Shown in pieces: positions 1 to 10,059 of a stretch of DNA of 64,000 nucleotides. Position 1 is the first letter of the stretch; every line of letters starts with the position of its first letter. Source of the stretch: Prodigiosinella confusarubida (lineage in GTDB: Bacteria; Pseudomonadota; Gammaproteobacteria; Enterobacterales; Enterobacteriaceae); contig NZ_CP025085.1 of the NCBI RefSeq assembly GCF_002847015.1, positions 3,100,001 to 3,164,000 of the forward strand, read 5' to 3'. The notes under the pieces were generated by a model, which was given only the letters and a program-made list of their open reading frames with translations, was not told the DNA's origin and made no database searches. The translations under genes and the position numbers were made by a program.

Positions 1-163
1 AAGGGAAACTACCAAGCTCTTTGAGTCAATGGAATAAGGACTAATGACACAAGTAATCCATAAGACTTTTGTCATCACCGTATAATCAAGTGTGATTATC
101 TATACTTCTTACTTGTTCGACAGACCATTGACTGAAAGAATTTAACATTATCAGGAGAGCACT

Positions 164-2863
164 ATGGCCGTAACAAATGTTGCTGAACTTAACGCACTGG
201 TCGCACGCGTGAAAAAAGCACAGCAGGAATTTGCTAACTATTCTCAAGAGCAGGTTGATAAAATTTTCAGCGCTGCCGCACTGGCTGCCTCGGACGCTCG
301 CATACCGCTGGCAAAAATGGCTGTCACTGAATCCGGTATGGGGATTATTGAAGACAAGGTCATCAAAAACCATTTTGCCTCTGAATATATCTACAATGCT
401 TATAAAGATGAGCAAACCTGTGGTGTCTTATCTGAAGATAAGACCTTCGGAACAATCACCATCGCGGAACCTATCGGTATTATTTGTGGTATCGTTCCTA
501 CGACCAACCCGACGTCAACCGCAATTTTCAAAGCATTAATCAGCCTGAAAACCCGTAACGGCATCATTTTCTCCCCTCACCCACGCGCTAAAAACGCGAC
601 TAATAAGGCCGCTGATATCGTGCTGCAAGCCGCTATCGCTGCAGGCGCACCGAAAGATATTATCGGTTGGATTGATGAACCTTCTGTTGAGCTTTCCAAT
701 CAGTTAATGCATCACCCTGATATTAACCTGATCCTGGCTACCGGTGGTCCTGGCATGGTGAAAGCCGCATACAGCTCAGGCAAACCGGCTATCGGCGTCG
801 GTGCGGGTAATACCCCGGTCGTCGTTGACGAAACCGCTGATATCAAACGTGCAGTCGCCTCCATCTTGATGTCAAAAACCTTTGATAACGGTGTTATCTG
901 CGCGTCTGAACAATCCGTTATTGTGGTAGACAAAGCTTATGATGCCATGCGTGAGCGTTTTATGACTCATGGCGGTTACATGTTGAAAGGCAAAGAATTG
1001 GAAGCCGTTCAGGGTGTTTTACTGAAAAATGGCGCACTGAATGCAGCTATTGTCGGCCAGCCCGCGCCTCGTATTGCGGAAATGGCAGGTATCACTGTTC
1101 CAGCTGAAACCAAAGTGTTGATCGGCGAAGTCACCAATGTTGATGAGTCCGAACCTTTTGCTCACGAAAAACTCTCCCCTACGCTAGCTATGTATCGGGC
1201 CGATGATTTCGAAGATGCCGTCGTCAAAGCTGAAAAACTGGTGGCTATGGGGGGGATCGGTCACACATCCTGTCTGTACACCGATCAGGATAACCAGACT
1301 GCGCGGGTTAATTACTTCGGCGACAAGATGAAAACCGCCCGTATTCTGATCAACACCCCAGCATCCCAAGGTGGGATTGGGGATCTTTACAACTTCAAAC
1401 TCGCACCGTCATTGACATTAGGTTGTGGTTCTTGGGGCGGTAACTCCATCTCCGAGAACGTCGGGCCGAAACATCTGATCAACCGCAAAACAGTCGCTAA
1501 GCGAGCAGAAAATATGTTATGGCACAAGCTCCCCAAATCAATCTACTTCCGTCGTGGCTCTTTGCCAATCGCACTGGAAGAAGTGGCAACAGATGGTGCT
1601 AAACGCGCCTTTATCGTGACCGATCGCTTCTTGTTTAATAACGGTTACGCTGATCAGATCGTTGATGTACTGAAAAATTGCGGATTAGAAACCGATGTCT
1701 TCTTCGAGGTGGAAGCTGATCCAACGCTGAGCATCGTTCGCAAAGGCGCCGAACAGATGAATTCGTTCAAACCCGATGTCATTATCGCGCTTGGCGGTGG
1801 TTCACCGATGGATGCTGCCAAAATCATGTGGGTCATGTATGAACATCCTGATACCCACTTTGAAGATCTGGCATTGCGCTTTATGGATATCCGTAAGCGT
1901 ATCTACACCTTCCCGAAAATGGGTGTAAAAGCGAAATTAATCGCGGTCACGACAACATCCGGCACGGGTTCTGAAGTGACACCGTTTGCGGTAGTTACCG
2001 ATGATGCCACTGGTCAGAAATATCCGTTAGCAGACTATGCACTGACACCCGATATGGCGATCGTTGATGCCAATCTGGTTATGAACATGCCAAAATCCTT
2101 GTGCGCTTTTGGTGGCCTGGATGCCGTTACCCATGCACTTGAGGCTTATGTTTCTGTCCTGGCGAATGAATATTCCGATGGTCAGGCTTTACAGGCGCTG
2201 AAACTGCTGAAAGAAAACTTACCTACGAGCTACCACGAAGGCGCAAAAAACCCGGTCGCCCGTGAACGTGTACATAACGCGGCCACTATCGCCGGTATCG
2301 CTTTTGCCAACGCCTTCCTTGGGGTATGTCACTCCATGGCGCATAAACTGGGATCTGAATTCCATATCCCACATGGTTTGGCTAACGCCCTGCTAATCTC
2401 AAACGTGATTCGCTACAATGCCAATGATAACCCCACCAAACAGACAGCATTTAGCCAGTATGACCGCCCACAGGCTCGTCGTCGCTATGCTGAAGTGGCT
2501 GACCATCTGAAACTCGGCGCTGCGGGTGATCGTACCGCACAGAAAATTGAAAAACTGCTGATCTGGCTGGACGAAATAAAAACAGATCTGGGCATTCCAA
2601 CGTCTATTCGGGAAGCTGGCGTGCAAGAAGCCGATTTTCTGGCCAAAGTTGACAAGCTTTCCGAAGATGCGTTCGATGATCAGTGTACCGGCGCTAACCC
2701 ACGTTATCCGTTGATTTCTGAATTGAAACAGATCCTGATGGATACTTACTATGGTCGCCCATTCACTGAGCAATCTGGCGCAGGCAACAAGCCAGCGGTT
2801 ACACCTGTCGCGACTGCGCCGGTAAAACAACAGGAAAAGAAAGCGAAAAAGTCCGTTAGTTAA
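164..2863 (+). CDS. adhE: Bifunctional acetaldehyde/alcohol dehydrogenase AdhE
   Basis: The 899-residue protein converts acetyl-CoA to acetaldehyde and then ethanol with two NADH, the main ethanol route in anaerobic mixed-acid fermentation. The N-terminal aldehyde dehydrogenase half (about residues 1-440) carries the catalytic cysteine Cys246 in DNGVICASEQ. The C-terminal iron-dependent alcohol dehydrogenase half (about 450-870) has the nucleotide motif GGGSPMDAAK and the metal-binding histidines in HSMAHKLGSEFHIPHG. Members of this family polymerise into spirosomes. The length is slightly above E. coli AdhE (891) because of a Lys/Ala/Pro-rich tail after residue 870. The start follows a good ribosome binding site (AGGAG, 8 bases upstream). 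It stands alone and is followed by a terminator. I saw no frame damage. Confidence 0.98.
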   Translation: MAVTNVAELNALVARVKKAQQEFANYSQEQVDKIFSAAALAASDARIPLAKMAVTESGMGIIEDKVIKNHFASEYIYNAYKDEQTCGVLSEDKTFGTITIAEPIGIICGIVPTTNPTSTAIFKALISLKTRNGIIFSPHPRAKNATNKAADIVLQAAIAAGAPKDIIGWIDEPSVELSNQLMHHPDINLILATGGPGMVKAAYSSGKPAIGVGAGNTPVVVDETADIKRAVASILMSKTFDNGVICASEQSVIVVDKAYDAMRERFMTHGGYMLKGKELEAVQGVLLKNGALNAAIVGQPAPRIAEMAGITVPAETKVLIGEVTNVDESEPFAHEKLSPTLAMYRADDFEDAVVKAEKLVAMGGIGHTSCLYTDQDNQTARVNYFGDKMKTARILINTPASQGGIGDLYNFKLAPSLTLGCGSWGGNSISENVGPKHLINRKTVAKRAENMLWHKLPKSIYFRRGSLPIALEEVATDGAKRAFIVTDRFLFNNGYADQIVDVLKNCGLETDVFFEVEADPTLSIVRKGAEQMNSFKPDVIIALGGGSPMDAAKIMWVMYEHPDTHFEDLALRFMDIRKRIYTFPKMGVKAKLIAVTTTSGTGSEVTPFAVVTDDATGQKYPLADYALTPDMAIVDANLVMNMPKSLCAFGGLDAVTHALEAYVSVLANEYSDGQALQALKLLKENLPTSYHEGAKNPVARERVHNAATIAGIAFANAFLGVCHSMAHKLGSEFHIPHGLANALLISNVIRYNANDNPTKQTAFSQYDRPQARRRYAEVADHLKLGAAGDRTAQKIEKLLIWLDEIKTDLGIPTSIREAGVQEADFLAKVDKLSEDAFDDQCTGANPRYPLISELKQILMDTYYGRPFTEQSGAGNKPAVTPVATAPVKQQEKKAKKSVS

Positions 2864-2900
2864 TCATGGACAATAATGTACTGATTTAACTTGCTAAAAA

Positions 2901-2935
2901 AGCCCTGTTTTCTATGAAAGCAGGGCCTTTTTGTT
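2901..2935 (+). terminator. Rho-independent terminator after adhE
   Basis: A GCCCTG...CAGGGC stem with complementary TTTC/GAAA flanks closes a short loop and is followed by CTTTTTG. It lies 38 bases after the adhE stop. Confidence 0.85.
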
Positions 2936-4428
2936 TCTGTATGGTGATTCTTTGTATCTGTAGAATCCTTCTACTGATACACCATAATTCCCGATGGACA
3001 CCAACATCCTGCCATAGGCAATAAAACGCTGTAAAACGCAACATAACGCGCTTATTGCTTTCTACATATAGACCCCAAGCTTAGACCGTATAAATCGTTT
3101 CTGATGCCTATTCTGAAAGGTATATCAACAATCTACCCACATCACCGACACGGCTAATCCGTTACAGACCAGCTACCGACAAAATGATAAGGGTGGTTAA
3201 TACATGGCCAAATTATCTGTTACCAACAAACCAAGTCCGCAATAAAATAGCGGCTGATATTTATCCATAACGCTGAAAGTCTGAGTCAGGTTGGTCCAAA
3301 AAATTTTCCTGTTATCAGGAACACGCTTCCATACCGTCCGTGCTCCCAAACGTAACGAATGTTAATTTATGCACCCGTAATCCAATAAACAAATAGGCAT
3401 GCCGAGCCTTAAAATAAGGTCAATTATTAATATGGAAAGTTAAGGTTTCCAGATGAATAACCACCTATTAAGCGCCTTGCTCCGACCAGTCGTAATATAC
3501 GTTTATAATGCTCATAGTAAACAAGTTTGTCGCTTTCATTCCCCCTGATACGGGACTGTCCACCATCAATATCAACCCACACCGAAGCATCCAGAGTAAT
3601 ACATTTACCCGCAACCGCCCCCTACAACACGCCGTTTTAAGTTCAACTCTTCGACAATGCCAGCTAATAAATAATGACTATCACTAAATGGTTAGCAACA
3701 AAAGCCACTGCCTGTACCATACAGAAAATGGAAATACTCAATGTGCTACAGCATCTGACTACCCGTAAAAATTACCAACCTTCGCCATATCAATTAACAC
3801 GGTGAATAGTTTGCTGGCAATACGCTTTCCTCAACAGATCAAATAACATCAACCAACACTTCAAACGATATTTCTGATGATTAAGAGGCCAGGTCACTGG
3901 TCTACTTACCCATATCGACCTGATAATCTAATTCGTTTTACTGCCGCTAAACAGCCATATCCCTCGCCTGTCAGTTATAGGAAAATAACAATAGCATCAT
4001 GAGTTTTCTGTGTTTCTTTGTTTGAATAGAAATAAAACAAGAACACATTGTACCGTACTCAAAAGCCCCCAGATGCCACGATAAGATCGTTAAAACTTGT
4101 TGAAACATCGTCACATCAAACCAGTATCATGTCAGTATTATCCTATGGATTCGTCTGATAAACGTTCATCCACGCAGAAGATAAACAATTCCAATAACGT
4201 TTCCCTCTGTAAACTATATGCCCGGCGTTAACTGATTTGATACAGACGACATCTGTAACGGAATGTATTACGAACTTCCACAACTTTTATATTGAGTAGT
4301 CATAACGTGATTATCGTTTTAAATCTGCCAAATTTTATCATTATTACAAATCTACCTATTGCAGAAAATAAAATAGCGCTCTATTATCTTACCACTGCCA
4401 CCAATAATATTATTTTGAGATTAAAACA
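2936..4428. other. 1.5 kb stretch without an intact gene (adhE-hns interval)
   Basis: No open reading frame of gene length is visible on either strand between the adhE terminator and hns. In E. coli this neighbourhood holds tdk. I could not recognise tdk remnants. The sequence is rich in stops and in A/C on the plus strand. The only coherent peptide fragment I found is on the minus strand around 3427-3700. The last 60-100 bases must contain the hns promoter, since hns has no upstream gene to be cotranscribed with. The stretch looks like the remains of one or more decayed genes rather than a compact regulatory region. Confidence 0.5.
3427..3700 (-). pseudogene. Fragment of an unidentified decayed gene
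   Basis: Read on the minus strand, a frame ending at a TAA at 3427-3429 encodes a plausible protein tail (pieces: ITLDASVWVDIDGG, LVYYEHYKRILRLVG). In a neighbouring frame just upstream (about 3620-3680) another coherent piece, LLAGIVEELNLKRR, would join it by a one-base shift. Stops and frame changes upstream argue for a broken gene with its 5' part lost. I do not recognise the family, so function is left open. It could also be chance coding-like sequence. Confidence 0.3.
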
Positions 4429-4836
4429 ATGAGCGAAGCACTTAAGATTCTAAACAACATCCGTACTCTGCGTGCCCAGGCAAGGGAATGTAGTCTGGAG
4501 ACTTTGGAAGAAATGCTGGAGAAACTGGAAGTCGTAGTTAATGAACGCCGCGATGAAGATAACCAGGCTCAGGCAGAAATTGAAGAACGTACACGCAAAT
4601 TACAGCAATATCGAGATATGTTGATTGCTGATGGTATTGACCCGAACGAATTGCTACAGTCACTGGGGTCTGCCAAAGTTGCAGGTAAAAGCAAACGTGC
4701 TGCACGTCCAGCCAAATATCAATATACGGATGAAAATGGCGAACTAAAAACTTGGACCGGTCAGGGTCGTACACCTGCAGTTATCAAGAAAGCCATTGAA
4801 GAACTGGGCAAATCTCTGGATGATTTCCTACTCTAA
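4429..4836 (+). CDS. hns: Histone-like nucleoid-structuring protein H-NS
   Basis: The 135-residue global repressor binds curved AT-rich DNA and silences horizontally acquired and stress genes. The N-terminal helical oligomerisation region (about residues 1-80, rich in Glu/Arg/Lys) is followed by a linker (residues about 80-95, Lys/Arg/Ala) and the C-terminal DNA-binding domain with the AT-hook-like loop QGRTP in [15 protein letters not shown]. Length and sequence match enterobacterial H-NS closely. The gene has its own terminator and is convergent with galU, the same pairing as in E. coli. Its own promoter should lie in the AT-rich bases just upstream, where H-NS autoregulation is usual. Confidence 0.97.
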   Translation: MSEALKILNNIRTLRAQARECSLETLEEMLEKLEVVVNERRDEDNQAQAEIEERTRKLQQYRDMLIADGIDPNELLQSLGSAKVAGKSKRAARPAKYQYTDENGELKTWTGQGRTPAVIKKAIEELGKSLDDFLL

Positions 4837-4865
4837 TCGATATTGGAATAAATTCTGTTTTTTAA

Positions 4866-4898
4866 AATACCTCCTGTCAGACAGGGGGTATTTTTATA
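4866..4898 (+). terminator. Rho-independent terminator after hns
   Basis: The stem formed by ATACCTCCTGTC and its partner GACAGGGGGTAT is followed by TTTTTATATC. It lies 30 bases after the hns stop. Confidence 0.8.
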
Positions 4899-4966
4899 TC
4901 ATACGACTAGTCGTTTTTATCCCTCGGCAAGGTACTATGCCAAGGGATAAAAGGATATTATTTGAC

Positions 4967-5869
4967 TTATTTGTTAATCGTTTCTTTCAGCCATTGTGTA
5001 AATTCATTGCCTAGCGTGCCATGCCGCATACCATATTCAACAAAGGCAGACATATAACCAAGCTTATTACCACAATCGTGACTGATACCTTTTAGGTGAT
5101 AAGCATCAACCGTTTCTTTTTCCATAAGCATGGCAATGGCATCAGTAAGCTGAATTTCGTTTCCTGCACCAGGAGGTGTCTTTTTCAACAGATCCCATAT
5201 CTGGGCGGAAAGGACATAACGGCCAACAACAGCTAAATTGGAAGGTGCTTCAGATGCTTTTGGTTTTTCAACAATACCGACCATCGGCGCGCTATCACCA
5301 GGTTTCAACTCTCGCCCCTGACAATCTACAACTCCATAGCTGCTGACATTATCTACAGGCTCGACCATAATCTGGCTGTTTCCCGTATGATAAAAACGCT
5401 GCAGCATTTCACTCAGGTTGTCGTTATTCAGATCGGATTCGTATTCATCAATAATCACATCTGGCAAAATAACGGCGACAGGCTCATCACCAACTAATGG
5501 ATGTGCACAAAGTACTGCATGCCCTAACCCTTTTGCCAATCCCTGACGGACTTGCATAATAGTCACATGCTCTGGGCAAATAGACTGAACTTCATCTAAT
5601 AGCTGACGCTGAACTCGCTTTTCCAGCATGGCTTCCAGTTCAAAGCTAGTATCAAAATGGTTTTCAATAGAATTCTTGGATGAATGGGTAACCAGAATAA
5701 TTTCGTTGATACCTGCTGCAATACATTCGTTAACAACATACTGAATTAAAGGTTTATCTATCAGAGGTAGCATTTCCTTAGGGATAGCCTTGGTTGCAGG
5801 GAGCATTCGTGTTCCAAGTCCAGCCACGGGAATAACCGCTTTTTTTACTTTTTTATTAACAATTGACAT
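4967..5869 (-). CDS. galU: UTP-glucose-1-phosphate uridylyltransferase GalU
   Basis: GalU makes UDP-glucose from UTP and glucose-1-phosphate, feeding galactose metabolism, LPS core, osmoregulated glucans and trehalose. The nucleotidyltransferase signature [18 protein letters not shown] lies near the N terminus. Further conserved family segments are [35 protein letters not shown] and [10 protein letters not shown]. The protein is 300 residues from the internal ATG at 5869 ([14 protein letters not shown]), the start equivalent to E. coli GalU. Two residues further upstream another ATG exists. It is convergent with hns. Between the two stops is an imperfect palindrome (4919-4951, ATCCCTCGGCA with TGCCAAGGGAT) that lacks a good T-run. 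Confidence 0.97.
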   Translation of the reverse strand: MSIVNKKVKKAVIPVAGLGTRMLPATKAIPKEMLPLIDKPLIQYVVNECIAAGINEIILVTHSSKNSIENHFDTSFELEAMLEKRVQRQLLDEVQSICPEHVTIMQVRQGLAKGLGHAVLCAHPLVGDEPVAVILPDVIIDEYESDLNNDNLSEMLQRFYHTGNSQIMVEPVDNVSSYGVVDCQGRELKPGDSAPMVGIVEKPKASEAPSNLAVVGRYVLSAQIWDLLKKTPPGAGNEIQLTDAIAMLMEKETVDAYHLKGISHDCGNKLGYMSAFVEYGMRHGTLGNEFTQWLKETINK

Positions 5870-6068
5870 AAACAACCTCGTATATCTTGTTCAAATAATA
5901 AGCTTTATTTATCCGGGACGTAAAATAGCGAAAGTATATCAGCTTCAATGGACAATACTCATCCAACCTAGCGTACTGACAAAATAGAACATCAATAAGT
6001 GACATAATAGGAAATAATAACGGCAAAGCCACATAAACTGCAGCAAACAGACCACAGTGACTATCAGA

Positions 6069-7085
6069 TTATTCTGTAGAAAGCATCAAGCGTAGTCGCC
6101 CACCGCTCCCCCATATTTGACATTGCCATGACTCACAATGATAACTGAGCTGATTCAGATAAGCGCCGTTCATCGTCCCCAATGGAACACCACTGTTTAG
6201 TGCCAGCTGATTCTCGTTTACGTTTAACGTGGCATGCAAACCAGCAGAAATCAGAATCAATCTATTTAGTTCTCGATGATAATAACCCACCAATAGTGGA
6301 AACTGGCCTTTTAGGCTGGCTTTACGTAACAGCTGATTTACCTGCTTTAGCAGAATAGGTAACTCTGGTAGCCGTCGTCGCTGGTGAGCCAAATGCTCCT
6401 GCAGCAATTCATTAAATAGAGTCCGCAATAATAATGCAGCCAGGACCCCATTATTATTGACTCCCTGGGTAACATCCAGGCAGTAGAAAGCCAATTCGTT
6501 TTCAGATAATGCAGCAATATCCAATACCAGCCCAGAATGGTCTGCTACGGTGAGTTGGCGATAATTGATCCGACATCCGGCAATAGTTTGCTGTACCGGC
6601 GGTTGTAATTGTTTAAGCAGTTTAATCGCGGCCGTTGGTGACTGATTCAGGGAATCCATGTCCTGCATTAATTGTTCCACTTCATTAGCCTGGGACATAA
6701 ACATATCAGGATATAGACAGGACATCACGGATTCACGCAAGCGTGAATAGTCACGAATCGGTTTTAACAGCACATCCTGCACACCTAGACGTAATATTTT
6801 TGCGACATCAGCCATTTGACTTGTCGCTGAAACGACGAGAATGGGTGTAGTCGCATCATGTAATCTCAGACGCTCAACAAATTCAAATCCCCCCATTGTG
6901 GGCATATTGAGGTCACAGATAATCAAATCAGGTGGATGATGCGCTGCCAGACTTAGTGCTTTCAAGCCGTTTCCAGCTTCATGAATATTGGCTCCCAGTG
7001 ATGTCAAATAACCCGCCAGCACAGAACGGAAAACAGCTTCATCTTCGACGATTAAAATATGTTTACCCGTTAGTGGTTGTGCCAT
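6069..7085 (-). CDS. rssB: Response regulator RssB, adaptor for RpoS proteolysis
   Basis: RssB binds the stationary-phase sigma factor RpoS and delivers it to ClpXP, so it sets RpoS levels during growth. The N-terminal receiver domain (about residues 1-125) has the phospho-acceptor Asp58 in DLIICDLNMP and the conserved Lys in LLKPIRD. The C-terminal part is a degenerate PP2C-like phosphatase domain that lacks an obvious catalytic metal set, as in the known family. At 338 residues it matches E. coli RssB (337). It lies downstream of rssA on the same strand with a 72-base gap, so the two probably form an operon, as in E. coli. Confidence 0.95.
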   Translation of the reverse strand: MAQPLTGKHILIVEDEAVFRSVLAGYLTSLGANIHEAGNGLKALSLAAHHPPDLIICDLNMPTMGGFEFVERLRLHDATTPILVVSATSQMADVAKILRLGVQDVLLKPIRDYSRLRESVMSCLYPDMFMSQANEVEQLMQDMDSLNQSPTAAIKLLKQLQPPVQQTIAGCRINYRQLTVADHSGLVLDIAALSENELAFYCLDVTQGVNNNGVLAALLLRTLFNELLQEHLAHQRRRLPELPILLKQVNQLLRKASLKGQFPLLVGYYHRELNRLILISAGLHATLNVNENQLALNSGVPLGTMNGAYLNQLSYHCESWQCQIWGSGGRLRLMLSTE

Positions 7086-7157
7086 TGGCGACCTCTTTCT
7101 CCCAACATATTTATTGTTACTCTTATTTTTTGTCTCAGGTTCACAGCCAAGCGAACT

Positions 7158-8060
7158 TTACACGGATCCATCTATAAGTAGTAACAACTCATCCCTTTTT
7201 TTTTCAACTGCCAGCCGTCCCGCATCAATAGCCTCTTGCGCACGGTGAAAATCAAGCGTAGAGATTTGAGGGCAATGGGGTTGAATCAGTATATCGGGAG
7301 GGTCACCCGCCATACGATTCATCTTGAGACGGTTTTCCAAGATATGGATAGACGTACTCATGATCTCCATAGCGTTAGGTATGTTTCCTGGCGTCCGTCG
7401 CAAACTGCGGGTTAACCGATCACGAATTCGTCGGGGCCAGCCTCGCAAGCGTCTATCAGTCTCATTTCCTATTAGCTTCTCTGACATGAGGTCATGGTGT
7501 CTCAAATTGGCATCATGTTGTAAATCAACGGCAATAACCACATCCGCCCCCATGGCCCTAGTCAACGAAACCGGAACCGGATTGACAACAGCCCCATCAA
7601 CTAACCAGTAGCCATTAAACAACACTGGAGATAGCAACCCTGGCATGCTGCATGAGGCTCGGATAGACAGATGTAGATCTCCTTGCGTCAGCCACAGCTC
7701 TCTGCCAGTACTCAGATTAGTCGCTACAGCTCCGTATTTGATGGCACAGTCTTCAATATATCGTGTATCAAGCAAGTCTCTTATATAATTGAACACCCGA
7801 TCACCTCTCAATAACCCTCCTTTACTCCAGGAAAAATCCATCATCCGAATAACATCCCAATAGCGGAAACGGCTGACCCAACGTTCCATGTCGTCCAGAT
7901 GATGCGTAGCATATGCCGCACCAACCAATGCCCCAACCGAGCAACCAGCCACGATTTCGATCTCCACTCCCATATCCTTCAATGCGTTAATCACTCCGAT
8001 ATGAGCCCACCCCTTTGCCGCTCCCGAGCCTAGTGCCAGACCGACTTTTACCTTCCGCAT
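7158..8060 (-). CDS. rssA: Patatin-like phospholipase RssA
   Basis: This cytoplasmic patatin-family hydrolase is encoded next to rssB. Its physiological substrate is uncertain. The visible family marks are the glycine-rich oxyanion region GSGAAKGWAHIG at the N terminus, the nucleophile elbow GCSVG (the serine at about residue 40) and the catalytic Asp in DGAVVNPVP near residue 155. I chose the ATG at 8060 (MRKVKVGLALG, about 300 residues) because it lines up with other RssA proteins. An upstream in-frame ATG at 8084 would add eight residues. The gene is divergent from ychJ with about 127 bases between starts. Confidence 0.93.
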   Translation of the reverse strand: MRKVKVGLALGSGAAKGWAHIGVINALKDMGVEIEIVAGCSVGALVGAAYATHHLDDMERWVSRFRYWDVIRMMDFSWSKGGLLRGDRVFNYIRDLLDTRYIEDCAIKYGAVATNLSTGRELWLTQGDLHLSIRASCSMPGLLSPVLFNGYWLVDGAVVNPVPVSLTRAMGADVVIAVDLQHDANLRHHDLMSEKLIGNETDRRLRGWPRRIRDRLTRSLRRTPGNIPNAMEIMSTSIHILENRLKMNRMAGDPPDILIQPHCPQISTLDFHRAQEAIDAGRLAVEKKRDELLLLIDGSV

Positions 8061-8187
8061 GGTTTTGCCTCCATCTGTTTTCATTCTAGCTTACATTGCT
8101 ACTTTCAGGACTTTGAGTAACATACGAGATGCCTTATTGAGGCTTTCTCATTATTTCAACGTTATACCAAGTCTTGTAGGAGATATT

Positions 8188-8655
8188 GTGTCGGAATGTT
8201 GCCCGTGTGGTAGTGGTCAGTCGAATGAAACATGTTGCCAACCCTATATAAACCAGATGATTGCTGCTCCCAATCCAGTCTTATTGATGCGTTCACGCTA
8301 CACAGCCTATGTTAGACAAGATGTAAATTACCTGATCTCGACCTGGCACCCCGACTGCCAAGCAGAAAACTGGCGCAGTAGCATTACCGAAAGTTGTGCA
8401 GACACTCACTGGCTTGGTTTGACGATCATTGCCCAGACACCCGGTAAAAATAAGGATGAAGGATACGTTGAATTTGCAGCACGCTACACCCCAACCCAGA
8501 CACCCCGGCATTTGATGATCATGCGAGAACGCTCGCGCTTCCTTCGTTATGATGATCGCTGGTACTATGTCGATGGTGTTCATCTACAGACTGGCAGAAA
8601 TGACCGTTGTCCATGTGGTTCCGGCAAAAAATACAAAAAATGCTGTGGACAGTAA
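8188..8655 (+). CDS. ychJ: SEC-C motif protein YchJ (UPF0225)
   Basis: A small NTF2-like protein flanked by two SEC-C zinc motifs, CCPCGSGQSNETCC at the N terminus and RCPCGSGKKYKKCCG at the C terminus. SEC-C modules bind zinc and are found at the C terminus of SecA. The role of YchJ is unknown. I chose the GTG at 8188 because it places the SEC-C motif at the extreme N terminus and is preceded by TAGGAG five bases upstream. The open frame upstream of it (to 8059) overlaps rssA and looks noncoding. The product is 155 residues, the usual family size. It is followed by purU on the same strand. Confidence 0.9.
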   Translation: MSECCPCGSGQSNETCCQPYINQMIAAPNPVLLMRSRYTAYVRQDVNYLISTWHPDCQAENWRSSITESCADTHWLGLTIIAQTPGKNKDEGYVEFAARYTPTQTPRHLMIMRERSRFLRYDDRWYYVDGVHLQTGRNDRCPCGSGKKYKKCCGQ

Positions 8656-8732
8656 CATCTATAGGCAGAGACTCCGGTGCGATATAGCGATACAATCCGC
8701 CGATTTACGTTTTAGACAGGATTCACATTTCT

Positions 8733-9581
8733 ATGCAATCCCATAATATACAAAGAAAAGTATTACGTACTATTTGCCCTGATGCGAAAGGGCTGATCGC
8801 TAAAATCACCAACATTTGCTACAAGCATGAACTTAATATCGTGCAAAACTCAGAATACGTAGACCACCGAACGGGTCGTTTCTTCATGCGTACAGAGCTG
8901 GAAGGTATTTTTAATGATACAACCCTGCTGGCCGATCTTGATGGCGCATTACCGAAAGGTTCGATCCGAGAACTGAGTAGTGCCGGCCGCCGCCGAATTG
9001 TTATTCTGGTAACAAAAGAAGCACATTGTCTGGGTGATCTGTTGATGAAATGTGCTTATGGTGGTCTGGACGTAGAAATAGCCGCAGTTATTGGCAACCA
9101 TGATACCTTGCGGTCCCTGGTCGAACGTTTCGACATTCCGTTCCATCTGGTCAGCCATGAAGGGTTAAGCAGAGAAGAACACGACCTCAACATGATCGCT
9201 CAGATCGACCAGTTCAAGCCCGACTATGTCGTGTTGGCAAAGTATATGCGCATACTGACGCCGGCTTTCGTACAGCATTACCCGAATCAGGTCATTAATA
9301 TTCACCACTCTTTTCTACCTGCCTTTATCGGTGCACGCCCGTACCATCAGGCTTACGAAAGAGGAGTAAAAATCATTGGCGCCACAGCGCACTATGTCAA
9401 TGACAGCCTTGATGAAGGTCCGATCATCATGCAGGACGTTATCCATGTTAATCATACTTATACGGCAGATGATATGATGCGTGCCGGTCGTGACGTGGAA
9501 AAAAATGTATTAAGTCGGGCACTCTATCAGGTGCTGGCACAACGCGTATTCGTTTACGGTAATCGCACGATTATTCTGTAA
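8733..9581 (+). CDS. purU: Formyltetrahydrofolate deformylase PurU
   Basis: PurU hydrolyses 10-formyl-THF to THF and formate, supplying formate for PurT and balancing one-carbon pools with glycine. An N-terminal ACT domain (about residues 8-85) precedes a formyltransferase domain (about 90-280). The catalytic segment NIHHSFLPAFIGARPYHQA holds the conserved Asn and His, and the catalytic Asp is in DSLDEGPIIMQD. It is 282 residues against 280 in E. coli. The gene lies just upstream of tRNA-Tyr, the same neighbourhood as in E. coli (tyrTV-purU). About 150 bases separate its stop from the tRNA. Confidence 0.96.
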   Translation: MQSHNIQRKVLRTICPDAKGLIAKITNICYKHELNIVQNSEYVDHRTGRFFMRTELEGIFNDTTLLADLDGALPKGSIRELSSAGRRRIVILVTKEAHCLGDLLMKCAYGGLDVEIAAVIGNHDTLRSLVERFDIPFHLVSHEGLSREEHDLNMIAQIDQFKPDYVVLAKYMRILTPAFVQHYPNQVINIHHSFLPAFIGARPYHQAYERGVKIIGATAHYVNDSLDEGPIIMQDVIHVNHTYTADDMMRAGRDVEKNVLSRALYQVLAQRVFVYGNRTIIL

Positions 9582-9667
9582 TTCTTACAGCTACGTTATT
9601 TTTCGCTCACAAGACCGACAGATGGCATAAAAAATCGGCAAACAGCTCTGTTTCTGCTGTTTCCGTC

Positions 9668-9695
9668 TTTACAGGGGCGCGACATTTGATATGAT
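9668..9695 (+). promoter_or_regulatory. Stringent-type tRNA promoter for tRNA-Tyr
   Basis: TTTACA (9668-9673), a 16-base spacer and TATGAT (9690-9695) are followed by a GC-rich discriminator GCGCCCGC. This closely resembles the classic E. coli tyrT promoter, whose GC-rich discriminator makes it sensitive to ppGpp. Fis sites would lie upstream in 9582-9667 but I cannot place them. Confidence 0.8.
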
Positions 9696-9732
9696 GCGCC
9701 CGCTTAACGCGAAAGACGATTTTTAGGCCAGT

Positions 9733-9798
<66 letters not shown>

Positions 9799-9817
<19 letters not shown>

Positions 9818-10046
9818 TCTCAGGTATACTCCAGCACTCCCCCCTGTAGAGACAATTCAGAAGGTTCCCATGTGAAGGGGAAGGTGAAGAACCTTCGCCA
9901 AGGTTCGACAAAACCGTAGGTTTTGAACAATGCCTATGCATTGGCCCGCAGGGCAAGGAGCGCAGCGACGCGTAATCCTTCCCCCACCACCATCTCAGAT
10001 ATACTCCAGCACTCCCTCCCTGTAGAGACAATTCAGAATGTTCCCA
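9799..10046 (+). repeat. rtT-like repeat carrying a copy of the tRNA-Tyr 3' end
   Basis: The last 19 bases of the tRNA (AATCCTTCCCCCACCACCA, 9799-9817) and about 54 following bases (to about 9871) recur with few mismatches at 9974-10046, a period of 175 bases. The second copy lacks the rest of the tRNA. Between the copies lie small inverted repeats (AAACCGTAGGTTT; AATGCCTATGCATT). This is the layout known downstream of E. coli tyrT, where 178-bp repeats each carry 19 bases of the tRNA 3' end and give rise to rtT RNA. Confidence 0.75.
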
Positions 10047-10059
10047 ACGCTTGCCAGCG

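Noticed and set aside
4919-4951. Palindrome after galU as terminator
   Set aside because: The stem is good but no T-run follows on either strand. It is mentioned with galU but not called.
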